A stretch of 22,259 nucleotides of DNA from an uncultured Muribaculaceae bacterium (GCA_910584055.1 CAJTZS010000056.1:1-22259), one strand, 5' to 3'; shown: positions 1 through 9,179, counted from the first letter of the stretch. Notes: generated from the sequence alone by a model not told the origin. Translations and numbers: made by a program.

Positions 1-97
1 CAAAGTTCACAATCAAAATCGCTACTTAAAAGTCGGCTTATTTCGGATGGATACTCTATTCAATATGAGGATATAGTATAATCTGACATAATTAATA

Positions 98-143
98 AAA
101 AATTCAGGAGGAGCGGATCAAGGTTCGCTCCTCCTGAATTTTT
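98..143. terminator. Bidirectional intrinsic terminator
   Basis: Perfect 18-bp inverted repeat (98-115 with 126-143) around a 10-nt loop. The arms have a GC-rich core (caggaggagcg) and an A/T outer end, so each strand's transcript ends in a U run. It lies 24 bp past the stop of the GH31 gene and would end the long minus-strand block. Being symmetric, it could also serve a plus-strand gene ending at the left edge, but no such gene can be identified in the first 97 bases. Confidence 0.85.
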
Positions 144-167
144 ATTATGTGTAGTGCGAATTATATC

Positions 168-2822
168 TTAGAGCTTGTTTAAGGCGAACTGTGCCGCCAA
201 ACGTTTTTTGAAACGCTCGCCGGAGTATTTATGATTACGGATAAGTTCAGGCAGCTTCCTGTAAGCTATTTCGAAATCATCGAGATAACTGCTGATATTG
301 GCCGGGTTCTCCTGAATGAAATTTGCACACTGCGACACCTTCAGATACCCCTCCGGAATCATGACATAGCTTTCGCCGTTGTCACACTGCTCCTGCTTGA
401 ATTCCGGGGTCAGGACACGTCCGCGCTTGAAAATCTGCTTCTTGCCGTAGAGACGGGTATTGTCTTCCATGCCGTCCGCATAATTCAGTATTATATCCAC
501 ATCCTCATTCACCGGAAGCTCTCTGATGTAAACGACAGGCTGCAGCTCCAGACCGTCGTAAGTCCAGGTTCCGGACTCTGCAAACCGGGAATAACGGTAT
601 TCCTGTCCGTTCACACTTACTGATGCAGGAGGCATCGTTGCCGGGAAACGGAGCTCATATGCCCTGCGGTCCGGAGCACCGTTATAGCCGCCTGTCCGGG
701 CGCAGATCCTGACATTGATAGCATGCTCAGATATGCTCTTGTCAATATCGGTTGTCGCAAACCTTTCCTGGTATTCATCCGTATCCCCGTCATCCTCGTA
801 ATGCCTGAGATGTCCGTCAGCACCCGGAATGAATGTGAGGACAAGGGTATCAACACGATCCTGCAGCGTCTTCACATTGTCAGGATTCATGGGGATTATG
901 GCACCGGCACGCACAAAGAACGGATTCTCCTCAAGCGTGTACGAAAGATTGTAGTCCGCATTGCCGTCATACATGTTTCCGGATGCGAAATCGTACCATC
1001 TGCCCTCCGGCAGCCATATGGAGCGTAGGGCGAGACCTGTCACGGAATCAACCGGACTGCATATTGCGGTGGCGATTATGTCATCGCCGAAGAAGAACTG
1101 TTCCGGCACGTTGTAGGCCCTGTCCAGCTCCGGATATTCGTAATACATCGGACGAGTCATGGCCACCCCCGTGTCGTAATTGGAGCGTGACGCATTGTAG
1201 ATATACGGGACAAGGGCATAACGGAGCCTGATGGCATCCCTCATCATGAACTGGTGGTCGGGGAAAGCCCAGGGATAGCGGACAATGCGTCCGTCTTTCG
1301 TGGAGTGCGTCTTGAAGATGGGGGTGAAGACGCCGTATTGCAGCCATCTGAGATAAAGTTCAGGGTCGGTCTCCTTCACATCTGCCTTAAACATGTGCCC
1401 TCCTATGTCATGCCCCCAGTATCCGTAATTCACGTTGGAGGAAGTGGCCGTGAACCAGGGCAGGAAAGCCAGGGCATCCCATGTTGAATAGGTGTCACCC
1501 GAGAATCCGAGCGGATAGCGGTGTGAGCCGAGTCCTCCCCAGCGGTGGTATATGAAGGGGCGCTGATGCAGGGATGAGGAGGCTGAATTGCGTTCCTTTG
1601 CATGGTTGTAGAATGTATGATTGAGCCAGAAGGTATTGCTGAGTCCCTTGGTATATTTTGAGTCAAGCCATTGCTGCCAGTCAAGCCACCAGAAATCAAC
1701 CCCCATGTCTTCCATGGGGTCAAGCACGGTCTTGAAATAGGAATCGGCCCATCTTTGTTCATCCATCCTGAATGGGACGCTTTTACCCGGCTGATCCCAG
1801 CCGTAGTCCTTCACAAACTCCTCATAGCAGCTTTCGTAAGGCTGGATTCCGGAAGCGGGGTGGAGGTTCAAGGCGGTTTTCAGCTTTGCCCTTTCGATCC
1901 ATTCAAGGAAATTCGCAGGGTTTGGGAAAAGCTGTCTCTGCCACGTATAGCCTGTCCAGCCTATGCGTTGGCCATATTCATCCTTTTTAGGATTGACTTT
2001 TGTCATGCCGAATGTATCGTGCCAGTCCATATCCACGATTAGGACATCAACCGGTATGTCCATGGAACGAAGTTTATCCACAACATCAGTCAGCTCATTG
2101 TCAGTATACTGCCAATACCGACTCCACCAGTAGCCGAAGGTATACTTCGGAGGCATCATGGCCTTGCCCGCCACTTTCTGATAGTCTGCAAGAGCTTTCT
2201 TGTAGTCGTGACCATACGCCATCAGGTACCAGTCCTGACGCGCGGTGTCGTTTCTCGGTTCGACCCATTCCTTCCAATGAGAATCGGTCGGAAGAAGGAG
2301 AAGGTTTCTGCTGTCGTCGATCAGTGCCCAGCCGCTTCTGGACAACAATCCTTTTTCCATTGGTTCCCTTCCAAGTTTTTTACCGTCACAGCGGTCGAGG
2401 GTGCGGGTTGTGCCCATAAGGTTCTGTGGATCGTCCATCCCCGGAGTCCAGTCCACATTCCTGCCATTGAGCTTGAAAGAAACTTTCAGATTCTTGGCAT
2501 CGAAAGGTCTGTTGTCATTCCTGTATGACAGTTTCAGAGCGTCCGTTACGATCGACACACCCTTATCCGAAGCCTTTGATCTGAAAGAAGGGACTTCAAG
2601 ATTACGGTTCACGAAGGTCAGGGTCTTCCCGTCTTCCCATTTTCCGTCCTCGCTCCATTCCATGCGGATCATTTCAGGAGTGAGCACCGTGAAACGTGCG
2701 TTTCCACACGTTATCACGCTTTTCGGATTGGCGACAGGATTGTATGTCTCGACATCGGCAGTTGCCGAAATCGGTGCAGCCAGCATAATCGCAGATGCCG
2801 CGAGAGCATTGATCTTTTGCAT
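168..2822 (-). CDS. Secreted glycoside hydrolase family 31 enzyme (alpha-glucosidase/alpha-galactosidase/alpha-xylosidase type)
   Basis: 884 residues. Residues 1-22 form a Sec signal peptide with no lipobox Cys, so the mature enzyme is probably periplasmic. An N-terminal beta-sandwich is followed by a TIM barrel from about 225 to 560 and C-terminal beta domains. Visible GH31 landmarks are VDMDWHD (263-269), the nucleophile region DFWWLDWQQW with Asp381 as likely nucleophile, GFSGDTYSTW with Asp443 as likely acid/base, and GHDIGG (470-475). GH31 enzymes release terminal alpha-linked sugars by a retaining mechanism. The WLDWQQ form differs from the WxDMNE of classic alpha-glucosidases, so I leave the substrate open. 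Residues after about 790 form an extra, partly helical tail I cannot assign. It is the last gene of the minus-strand block, 39 bp after the EEP/beta-helix gene, and presumably trims glycans imported by the SusC/SusD system. Confidence 0.9.
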   Translation of the reverse strand: MQKINALAASAIMLAAPISATADVETYNPVANPKSVITCGNARFTVLTPEMIRMEWSEDGKWEDGKTLTFVNRNLEVPSFRSKASDKGVSIVTDALKLSYRNDNRPFDAKNLKVSFKLNGRNVDWTPGMDDPQNLMGTTRTLDRCDGKKLGREPMEKGLLSRSGWALIDDSRNLLLLPTDSHWKEWVEPRNDTARQDWYLMAYGHDYKKALADYQKVAGKAMMPPKYTFGYWWSRYWQYTDNELTDVVDKLRSMDIPVDVLIVDMDWHDTFGMTKVNPKKDEYGQRIGWTGYTWQRQLFPNPANFLEWIERAKLKTALNLHPASGIQPYESCYEEFVKDYGWDQPGKSVPFRMDEQRWADSYFKTVLDPMEDMGVDFWWLDWQQWLDSKYTKGLSNTFWLNHTFYNHAKERNSASSSLHQRPFIYHRWGGLGSHRYPLGFSGDTYSTWDALAFLPWFTATSSNVNYGYWGHDIGGHMFKADVKETDPELYLRWLQYGVFTPIFKTHSTKDGRIVRYPWAFPDHQFMMRDAIRLRYALVPYIYNASRSNYDTGVAMTRPMYYEYPELDRAYNVPEQFFFGDDIIATAICSPVDSVTGLALRSIWLPEGRWYDFASGNMYDGNADYNLSYTLEENPFFVRAGAIIPMNPDNVKTLQDRVDTLVLTFIPGADGHLRHYEDDGDTDEYQERFATTDIDKSISEHAINVRICARTGGYNGAPDRRAYELRFPATMPPASVSVNGQEYRYSRFAESGTWTYDGLELQPVVYIRELPVNEDVDIILNYADGMEDNTRLYGKKQIFKRGRVLTPEFKQEQCDNGESYVMIPEGYLKVSQCANFIQENPANISSYLDDFEIAYRKLPELIRNHKYSGERFKKRLAAQFALNKL

Positions 2823-2861
2823 TCAGTGTTTATATAAGTAAATAATAAATAAGTATGTGGA

Positions 2862-5507
2862 TCACTTTAATATCTTAACGATATTATCATTGTATTTTAA
2901 TATATAGAATCCATGAATAAATGTTGAAAGATCGAAAGCAAAAGATGTATCATGGCAATTTACGCTCATAAGGCTTCTGCCGTCCAGATCATAAAGCGTC
3001 ACGCAACCCAGGGGAATACGGGAGTTTATATATACAAAGCCATTGGCATCCATTACGACATCCGCATTGTTGCCGCCACCTTCTTCTGCGATTTCATCAA
3101 TCAGGGAATAATCCTCAGAGTATTCAATCGCGCCCGGCATAGATTTGCTTTTGCGTTCATTGCCGAGCTGGTCGATTTGTAATTGATTGGACATTATTCC
3201 GTTTCTGTCAATATCGACAGAAAAACTCTTTTCAAGATTGCGGTTGAATATTGTCAAGGATGCAAGATCATTATCTCCGAACAGGGTTGATCTCAATGGA
3301 ATGAAATGAGTTGAATTGATATCCGACTCCATTATCCGGGGAATAAACAAATCATTATCAATTGCCCCTTCCATAAGATCTTCAATTTGTTTGAGCCCCT
3401 CCCGGCGATCAACGGATTTCCAGGATTTATCGCTGATCGTGAAATTCACTTCTGAGGGAGATGTGAAAACGTTGAAGGATTCCGCGGCCAGAATCGAAGG
3501 ATCGCCAAGAGTAATATCCGCATGTGCGGCACTTCCATTGGTTGCATTGCCTGCAATGATGCTGTTCAGTATTCTTACAGTTCCTGATGACGCATTTAGT
3601 GCCGAAGCGTTAAAATTGGCGGGAGCGACACAAGATGCCCGGTTTCCAGTAATTGTAACATGCCCGATATTAAGTTGTGAGTTCTTGACTTTCGACAATT
3701 TCGAATCGCTTGGGCTGTCCGCAAGCTTGGCATATATTGCCGCACCTCCATATGTCTTCACAACAGAGGGCAAGCCTCCCTTGGCATCTATTATGTTGGA
3801 TGCGAATGTGGAATTGACAATGGTGACGGTAACATTGGGCATTGCATCGTTGATCATCAAGGTCCCGGATGTTTTGGACACATTGTTTACAAACGATGTG
3901 TTAGTTATGAGTGTCTTGGCTTCCGTAAACCATATCTTCCCAGTTTCCGGATTTCCGAATGACAGATATGCCGCTCCTCCGGCTTTTGTCGATGAATTGG
4001 AATCGAATGTGCAGCCGTTAATGTCAAAAGTGCCATAAACACTTACAGCGACAGCACCTCCGTCGGTCGACCGGTTGTTGCGGAAGGTACAATTCCTTAA
4101 AAATACGTTGTTGCTTTCACAGTTTTTCTGATTATTCGGATTTATTGCCGACAGGCCGCCTCCATAGCCGACAGCACTGTTGTTTTCAATAATCATGTTA
4201 TCCATATCGAGTGTGCAGCCGCGAAACAATATAGCGCCATCCTTTGCCGGTTCAGGAGAGACATAATTACGGATGGTCAGATTTTCCAGTTTAAGGGAAA
4301 CATATGCGGATACGAAAACCGGTGGAGTCTGAAGCCCTTGACCTTCAATAATCGTGCTCCCGTCCGCATGTGAGAAAGAGGGGTCATATCCACCGATTAT
4401 TTTTACGGAATATCTCGGTATAATTGATTCATTGTAGACACCTGCGGTTATATTTATCGTATCATCTATACCTGATTTCTCTATAGCCTGACCGATAGTC
4501 TTGAAAGGGGATAAGATCGTTCCGTCACCGCCCTCAGGGGCATTGCAGTCAACGAAGATCTGTCTGGCGTTTTCTGGCTGAATCTCAGCTACGACATAAA
4601 CCGGGAAATGATCGCTTGACGGGAAAGCCTGTCCTTCATAGCTGAATTCTTCGGTGACAATATGGCGTTCCAGAATTTTCATGCCTCTGTAGAATTGATA
4701 GTCGATCTCACTGCCTTTGTATCCTGTATCTGATGCCGGATGATAGGCATTGTAGGTCCAGCTGACATTCGGATTGGAAACAGGCAGCGAGTAGTTTTTT
4801 GAAGCATCCACTTCTAAAGCTGCGTCATAGAAGGATGCAAGATATGCTTTAAGTCCTTTCTGCGAGTCTGTAGCCGTTCGGCCCGTGTTGTAGTCGGCCA
4901 CAACCATTATCGGAAGACCATCGGCAATCTCAAGCAAGCGGTTTGACACGAGCTGCGATCCATAAGGGCCATCCAGACTCCAGCCGTCGTTGGTGTGTGT
5001 GGTGGCGAATATAAATGTTTCATTCGAAATCTTATCCTGAAGTTTTAACCACCCGACCACTCTCGGATGGTTCTCCACCGTTGTGTCCCACCCATAAGCG
5101 AACTTGTCGGGCGTGGGGCTTATGAAAAAAGAGCCTTGGTCGAGAAGGGTGTATCTGGATGTCTTGAAAGCAGTGACCATATACTCACGTCTGGCATTCC
5201 CGTCCCGATCCCATTCAATCAGAGTATAATCTTCAAGCCATGCCGTAATATCCTGAAGCTGTGTGCGCCCTGTGGCCGGATTGCGGTATGCGCGTCCTGT
5301 GCCGCACACCTCTTGAAATCCTATGATATCCAAATCATAGTTGAGCACCACATCGCGACATATCGGGCCTCGATGCTCCCAGTTTTTCCCTCCGGTATCC
5401 GCATCGGAATTAAACCTGATATTATAAGTCGCAAGCTTATGTGTAGAAGCGATAGCAGACGACACAAACAAGGATCCGATAAGTATAATGGATTCGAATC
5501 TTTTCAT
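2862..5507 (-). CDS. Secreted EEP-family phosphodiesterase fused to a right-handed beta-helix and a type IX secretion C-terminal domain
   Basis: 881 residues from the chosen start at 5507 (MKRFES...), which puts the signal peptide (1-21) at the N terminus; an in-frame ATG at 5546 lies in the loop of a hairpin and is less likely. Residues 22-310 are an endonuclease/exonuclease/phosphatase (DNase I-fold) domain with TYNIRF (Asn29), GFQEV (Glu66), TTHTND (His171), VADYN (Asp205, Asn207) and SSDHFP (Asp299, His300), so the metal-binding and catalytic set looks complete. From about 315 comes a DUF1565-like parallel beta-helix (SPFKTIGQAI, ITAGVYNE, many N-rich turns). The last 66 residues, ending VKILK, resemble a T9SS type A sorting domain. 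Substrate unknown: nucleic acid, phospholipid or sugar phosphate are all possible. Its place in a glycan locus suggests work on a phosphorylated or crude host polymer (inference). Confidence 0.85.
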   Translation of the reverse strand: MKRFESIILIGSLFVSSAIASTHKLATYNIRFNSDADTGGKNWEHRGPICRDVVLNYDLDIIGFQEVCGTGRAYRNPATGRTQLQDITAWLEDYTLIEWDRDGNARREYMVTAFKTSRYTLLDQGSFFISPTPDKFAYGWDTTVENHPRVVGWLKLQDKISNETFIFATTHTNDGWSLDGPYGSQLVSNRLLEIADGLPIMVVADYNTGRTATDSQKGLKAYLASFYDAALEVDASKNYSLPVSNPNVSWTYNAYHPASDTGYKGSEIDYQFYRGMKILERHIVTEEFSYEGQAFPSSDHFPVYVVAEIQPENARQIFVDCNAPEGGDGTILSPFKTIGQAIEKSGIDDTINITAGVYNESIIPRYSVKIIGGYDPSFSHADGSTIIEGQGLQTPPVFVSAYVSLKLENLTIRNYVSPEPAKDGAILFRGCTLDMDNMIIENNSAVGYGGGLSAINPNNQKNCESNNVFLRNCTFRNNRSTDGGAVAVSVYGTFDINGCTFDSNSSTKAGGAAYLSFGNPETGKIWFTEAKTLITNTSFVNNVSKTSGTLMINDAMPNVTVTIVNSTFASNIIDAKGGLPSVVKTYGGAAIYAKLADSPSDSKLSKVKNSQLNIGHVTITGNRASCVAPANFNASALNASSGTVRILNSIIAGNATNGSAAHADITLGDPSILAAESFNVFTSPSEVNFTISDKSWKSVDRREGLKQIEDLMEGAIDNDLFIPRIMESDINSTHFIPLRSTLFGDNDLASLTIFNRNLEKSFSVDIDRNGIMSNQLQIDQLGNERKSKSMPGAIEYSEDYSLIDEIAEEGGGNNADVVMDANGFVYINSRIPLGCVTLYDLDGRSLMSVNCHDTSFAFDLSTFIHGFYILKYNDNIVKILK

Positions 5508-5525
5508 ATTCATTAGGATAGTATA

Positions 5526-5560
5526 GTCGCAGGAGACAACTTGCATTGTCCTCCTGCGAC
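5526..5560 (-). promoter_or_regulatory. Intercistronic hairpin upstream of the EEP/beta-helix gene
   Basis: Arms gtcgcaggag (5526-5535) and ctcctgcgac (5551-5560) are perfectly complementary, and the stem extends inward through acaa/ttgt past one bulged base. On the minus-strand transcript the stem sits 17 bp after the stop of the beta-helix gene and 18 bp before the EEP start codon. The base run after it on that strand is not U-rich, so an mRNA-stability or processing element is likelier than a terminator. Confidence 0.5.
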
Positions 5561-5577
5561 AGAATTTTTAAACACTC

Positions 5578-7317
5578 TTATTTTATTATCTTCACACTGG
5601 CCCCGTTGGAGCGTGCGATATAAATTCCCGAAGGAAGATCCTCAAGAGAGACGACAGTCCGGCCATCAGCCTTGATAGACCGCACTGTTTCTCCTGACAT
5701 ATTGAATACTGTCAAATGATCCTGTGCGCCATAAATCGCGAAAGAACCGTTTCCGAGAGATACAGACGAAAGTTTTCCGGAATATATGCCGGTCATTTCA
5801 TTTATACCGCTTGGAATGGAAGAAGCGTTTACGTCATATGCTCCACGATAGGTTGTGGCAGCTCTTTTGTTCCCGAAAAGATCAAGCGACAGATCAACGT
5901 TCGCCCATTTGAAGCACTCATAAGCCGGATCGGCCTTGTAGCTATCGAAAATTTCCAGTGCATCGCTAAGTTTCACATCGCGATAGCTCTCTTTGGGAAG
6001 GATATAATAGCGCCCGTCCTTGGCAGTGGTATTGCCGGCAAAAACTTCATTCTGTGCCGGAGCTGACCAATTGTCGCTCTGGAAGTCAGTCAGGAAAGTT
6101 GTCTTATACAGAGAGCCCTCTTCTCCGTTCTGATCTTTCTGGATAGTGGCCACCAGTATACCGCCTATTGTGTTGTCACCTCCTGATGCGATGCTGGGGA
6201 TTTTCTTTCCGTGATTGCTGCTGAATCCCTGGGTGAAGATGGCAATATCAGACTTGTTGCCATTTATTACGGTGCCTGATGAATAATCGGGTGTCACCGT
6301 TGTGCCGGCAGTGTTGTCAACAATTATATTGCCTTGAAGATAATAGGGGATGTTGCCATTAATGGAAACGATCTTCCCTTTGGATTCAGAACTCGATGTG
6401 CTGTAATTGAAAAAAGTATTGAAAGCCAATAATAACAGAGAACTGTTATTACCCATGCGCATGAATCCTCCATTTTGCTTTATCGTCTGTCCTGCTCCAT
6501 CAGCAAAACAGTTGATCATCATGAGGTTGCATGAACCGTCCTGAAAGCTCAAGCCACCACCGTAGCAAGCCACTTTCCTTGCCTCTTCGCTTTCTATTGT
6601 ATTGTTTACCATCACACAGCCTTCCAACACTATATTCGTGACATTGGAGGAGCTTCCCCGGCCATTAAGGATTGGCTGGAAACAGTTGTTGGCACCGTCA
6701 GAACTTCCGATCGTGGTGTTCACGTTCCTGTTATCCTCCCATACACAATGGCGTGCATGAAATCTTGACCCGCTCGCAGGCACTACGCATCCTCCTTTCC
6801 AGGAGGTATTGCCTTTAAAGGTTACGTCTTCAAGGAGAACATACGCACGCGTACAATTGAACGCAGTGCCCGAATATGTGTCGGTCTGCTGCCCCTTGCA
6901 TCCGGTTATGGTTATCCCTTTGAATGTGGTGAGCGGGCATTCCTCACCTTCGATACCCGATACTTTAATGAGGGATTCAGTACCGTTGTTGCCTTTGGCA
7001 TCGAATACTGTCCTGTAGACCCAGGGATTATATCCGGAAATGTCAGTGCCCTTGGCAGTTGCAGGATATCCGCCGATTACTGTTATTCCGAGCACCGGTT
7101 TGACATTGGTGCCGAAATATGTACCTTCGAGCATATGGATGATATCTCCGGTCTCAATGGTCTCAAGCACGTCAGTAAGATTTTCTGCCGGAACGGCATT
7201 ATCCCATGAGGAACCATCCATTTCTCCGGAACCTTGCGGAGAACAGTAATACTCGCCACCATTCATATTGAATGATGCTGTCAAGGCAATAATTGCCATA
7301 AATGTAAACTTTTTCAT
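5578..7317 (-). CDS. Secreted right-handed beta-helix protein with type IX secretion C-terminal domain
   Basis: 579 residues. It begins with a signal peptide (about 1-20, MKKFTFMAIIALTASF) followed by an extracellular-type beta-helix from about 25 to 480: GSSWDNAVPAENLTDVL, GDIIHMLEGTYFG and IKVSGIEGE resemble DUF1565-like pectate-lyase-fold domains. Asn/Gly-rich coils recur, as in NNCFQPILNGRGSS. Residues 499-579 resemble a T9SS type A sorting domain: two short beta strands, the LPSGIYI turn and the basic end VKIIK. No recognisable lyase catalytic motif is seen, so it may bind or cleave polysaccharide, or be structural. It follows susD by 58 bp and precedes another beta-helix protein with the same type of C-terminal end, suggesting both are exported to the surface and work on the same substrate. 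Confidence 0.8.
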   Translation of the reverse strand: MKKFTFMAIIALTASFNMNGGEYYCSPQGSGEMDGSSWDNAVPAENLTDVLETIETGDIIHMLEGTYFGTNVKPVLGITVIGGYPATAKGTDISGYNPWVYRTVFDAKGNNGTESLIKVSGIEGEECPLTTFKGITITGCKGQQTDTYSGTAFNCTRAYVLLEDVTFKGNTSWKGGCVVPASGSRFHARHCVWEDNRNVNTTIGSSDGANNCFQPILNGRGSSSNVTNIVLEGCVMVNNTIESEEARKVACYGGGLSFQDGSCNLMMINCFADGAGQTIKQNGGFMRMGNNSSLLLLAFNTFFNYSTSSSESKGKIVSINGNIPYYLQGNIIVDNTAGTTVTPDYSSGTVINGNKSDIAIFTQGFSSNHGKKIPSIASGGDNTIGGILVATIQKDQNGEEGSLYKTTFLTDFQSDNWSAPAQNEVFAGNTTAKDGRYYILPKESYRDVKLSDALEIFDSYKADPAYECFKWANVDLSLDLFGNKRAATTYRGAYDVNASSIPSGINEMTGIYSGKLSSVSLGNGSFAIYGAQDHLTVFNMSGETVRSIKADGRTVVSLEDLPSGIYIARSNGASVKIIK

Positions 7318-7375
7318 CGTATTATTAAATAATGGGTGATAAAATATAACTAATTTATAAAAGATACTTAATGAT

Positions 7376-8521
7376 TTATAAGGAATTAAATTTCAAACCA
7401 TCGTTCCAACCCGGATTCTGGGTAAGTGTGCCTCCGCTCAGACTCCGTTCATTGGTTGGAATGCCATATAGGTAGTCGCGGTCTTCATGCCAGTTGCGCA
7501 CGAACGCGTCGCTACTGAATCTTACGGCAAAACCGTGATCCCCTTCGGAAAGAAATATTTCTTTACCAATTTCAAGGAATTTCAGTCCGATACCTCCGGG
7601 TCTCTTTCCAGAATACAGACATACATTCGCTTTTCCGTCTCCAGTCATGTCATATCTGCCGGGGCCGGGAAAATACATTCCGTAAAACGGCTTTTCATAG
7701 ACTTTCCCTTCACGCCAGCGGAGAATGTCATTATAGTGGGTAAGTTCAAGAGCCAGCTCAATCATTCTCTCCCTCCGGATTTCGAGGATTGCTCCTGTAT
7801 ATGATGATCTTGTAACATTAGGATATCCCCATTCCTCACTCATAAGATATGAGTCCGGATGGGCGTTTGCGGATGCCATGTCAAGATGCGGCATGCAGGC
7901 TCTGTCGCGCAGACGGTTTACAGATATGTCCAGATCATTCTGAGACAGGGTTCCCAGTTCAGCCAGAGCTTCAGCGTAGTTAAGGTATACTTCCGCCAGC
8001 CTGAATATCGGCATGGAAGCACGACTCTGATCATAAGCGTCATAATCATCGCTCATCACGTATTTCACAAACTGATAGCATCCTTCCGTGATATTGACAT
8101 TCGGTGCCTGCACCTTGGATTGTCCTATCTGGATATATCCCGGGCAAAGCACGGTCTGAGCCATTCGTGGATCACGATCCTTACATTCATCCACAAATTG
8201 CATTGTGGTCCAGTCGGGATTGTCAGTGAACCTGCTGCCGTCCTTATTAAGATAAAGATTTACAAACCGTTTTGTCATGGCAGTCTTGCGGGTTTTCGAT
8301 TCGTCGTTGGCATTATGTTTGCCACCGATCTGCTCTCCGTATATGCGGGCCCATATCACTTCCTCCGAACGGGGAACAAGCGTGGCGAAAAGGTCTCTAT
8401 AAGGCTGATCTCCTTTCTCATATAATCTGTATCCACCTTCGTCCATAAGTTTTCTGGAGGATTGTGCACAGATTTCGAGAAGTTCTTCACCCGGGAAGTG
8501 ATTCCGGGTTAAAGGCATCAC
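7376..8521 (-). CDS. SusD-like protein, C-terminal fragment
   Basis: An open frame of 381 codons whose first ATG lies 3' of the start of the overlap and has no signal peptide; native residues begin at about codon 10. The SusD core motif PIFRLAEVYLNYAEALAELG is at 171-190, and the conserved ILEIRRERMIELALELTHYNDILRWR block at 245-270, followed by the usual C-terminal loop ending near GWNDGLKFNSL. With the N-terminal fragment it makes a full-length SusD. Translation of this part alone would give a cytoplasmic, probably unstable product. Confidence 0.7.
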   Translation of the reverse strand: MMPLTRNHFPGEELLEICAQSSRKLMDEGGYRLYEKGDQPYRDLFATLVPRSEEVIWARIYGEQIGGKHNANDESKTRKTAMTKRFVNLYLNKDGSRFTDNPDWTTMQFVDECKDRDPRMAQTVLCPGYIQIGQSKVQAPNVNITEGCYQFVKYVMSDDYDAYDQSRASMPIFRLAEVYLNYAEALAELGTLSQNDLDISVNRLRDRACMPHLDMASANAHPDSYLMSEEWGYPNVTRSSYTGAILEIRRERMIELALELTHYNDILRWREGKVYEKPFYGMYFPGPGRYDMTGDGKANVCLYSGKRPGGIGLKFLEIGKEIFLSEGDHGFAVRFSSDAFVRNWHEDRDYLYGIPTNERSLSGGTLTQNPGWNDGLKFNSL

Positions 8522-9179
8522 CTGCGTGGTATTTACGGAATGTACCCTCGAATAACGTTGCCCGCGATTTCAAGGCTAGCGCTGTCCAGCAGCAGACTTC
8601 TGTGGTCTTCTTGCCGTAAGGGAGCAAAAGTTCGAAAGCCCGGTCGCAATCATCAATGATATGTCTTATAATGACCTCTCTGCTATCACGCGGCTTCTTA
8701 AGGGATGCGATGTCCGCACTTCCCAATGGCTGGTCATACCATGGAAGTTCACCGAATTTGGTTAGCATATTATAATAGAAGAATGCTCTAAAGAAATACG
8801 CAACCCCGTCATACCTGTTTCTTATTTTCGGATCAGTGCAGTTTCCGGAGTTCTGCAGGTAATAATTGATATCACGCAGGGTACTCCATGTCCAGCCTAC
8901 GTCACCGCTGTTTGTCGGAAGGGGACGTGTGCCCATGATTTCCCGGGGCAGGACACTTTTCTGTATGAACTCGCTTTGCTCTCCATACCATCTGAAATCA
9001 CCGACCTGGGGTTCCAGGGAATAAAACGAATTTGTATACTGCGCCAGTTCCGCCTCCGACATGAAATATGTCTGTGGCGACATACTGTCCTCTGGGAATT
9101 GATTCATATCCGTGCACGAAAGAAAGGTCGGGCACATGATAATGGAAATTATTGAAATTCTATATATTGTCTTCATCAT
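8487..9179 (-). CDS. SusD-like protein, N-terminal fragment
   Basis: 230 residues from the start at 9179 (MMKTIYRIS...; the next codon is also ATG). It has a lipoprotein signal peptide with the lipobox FLSC and Cys22 as the acylated residue. The TPR-like N-terminal half is visible in YDGVAYFFRAFFYYNMLTKF, typical of SusD helices, followed by GELPWYDQPL. It stops after LPG at a TGA caused by the extra base near 8490-8495. The longer open frame reaching 9362 overlaps the susC end and lacks a signal peptide at its N terminus, so I reject that start. Probably non-functional alone. Confidence 0.7.
   Translation of the reverse strand: MMKTIYRISIISIIMCPTFLSCTDMNQFPEDSMSPQTYFMSEAELAQYTNSFYSLEPQVGDFRWYGEQSEFIQKSVLPREIMGTRPLPTNSGDVGWTWSTLRDINYYLQNSGNCTDPKIRNRYDGVAYFFRAFFYYNMLTKFGELPWYDQPLGSADIASLKKPRDSREVIIRHIIDDCDRAFELLLPYGKKTTEVCCWTALALKSRATLFEGTFRKYHAGDAFNPESLPG

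Larger units (their letters stand above)
7376..9179 (-). pseudogene. SusD/RagB-family outer-membrane lipoprotein, interrupted by a one-base frameshift
   Basis: Two overlapping reading frames together make one SusD-type protein. Removing one base from the CCCGGG at 8490-8495 joins ...FNPESLPG directly to EELLEICAQSS... and restores about 600 residues, a normal SusD-family length. SusD lipoproteins cap the SusC channel and bind glycan at the cell surface. The gene lies 34 bp downstream of susC, as in nearly all Sus pairs. As written, the upstream part keeps the lipobox and first helical repeats and ends at a TGA inside the overlap; the downstream part has no signal peptide. The cause could be a sequencing error, a real inactivating mutation or a phase-variable tract. 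The rest of both frames is intact, which argues for a recent event or an error. Confidence 0.8.

Noticed and set aside
1..81. Open plus-strand frame (26 codons then TAA) at the left edge, possibly the 3' end of a gene
   Set aside because: A second frame is open over nearly the same span and neither resembles a known C terminus; only the nearby bidirectional terminator supports it.
3316..4038. 240-codon plus-strand frame opposite the EEP/beta-helix gene
   Set aside because: It is the antisense of repetitive beta-helix coding sequence; the minus-strand protein has clear domains.
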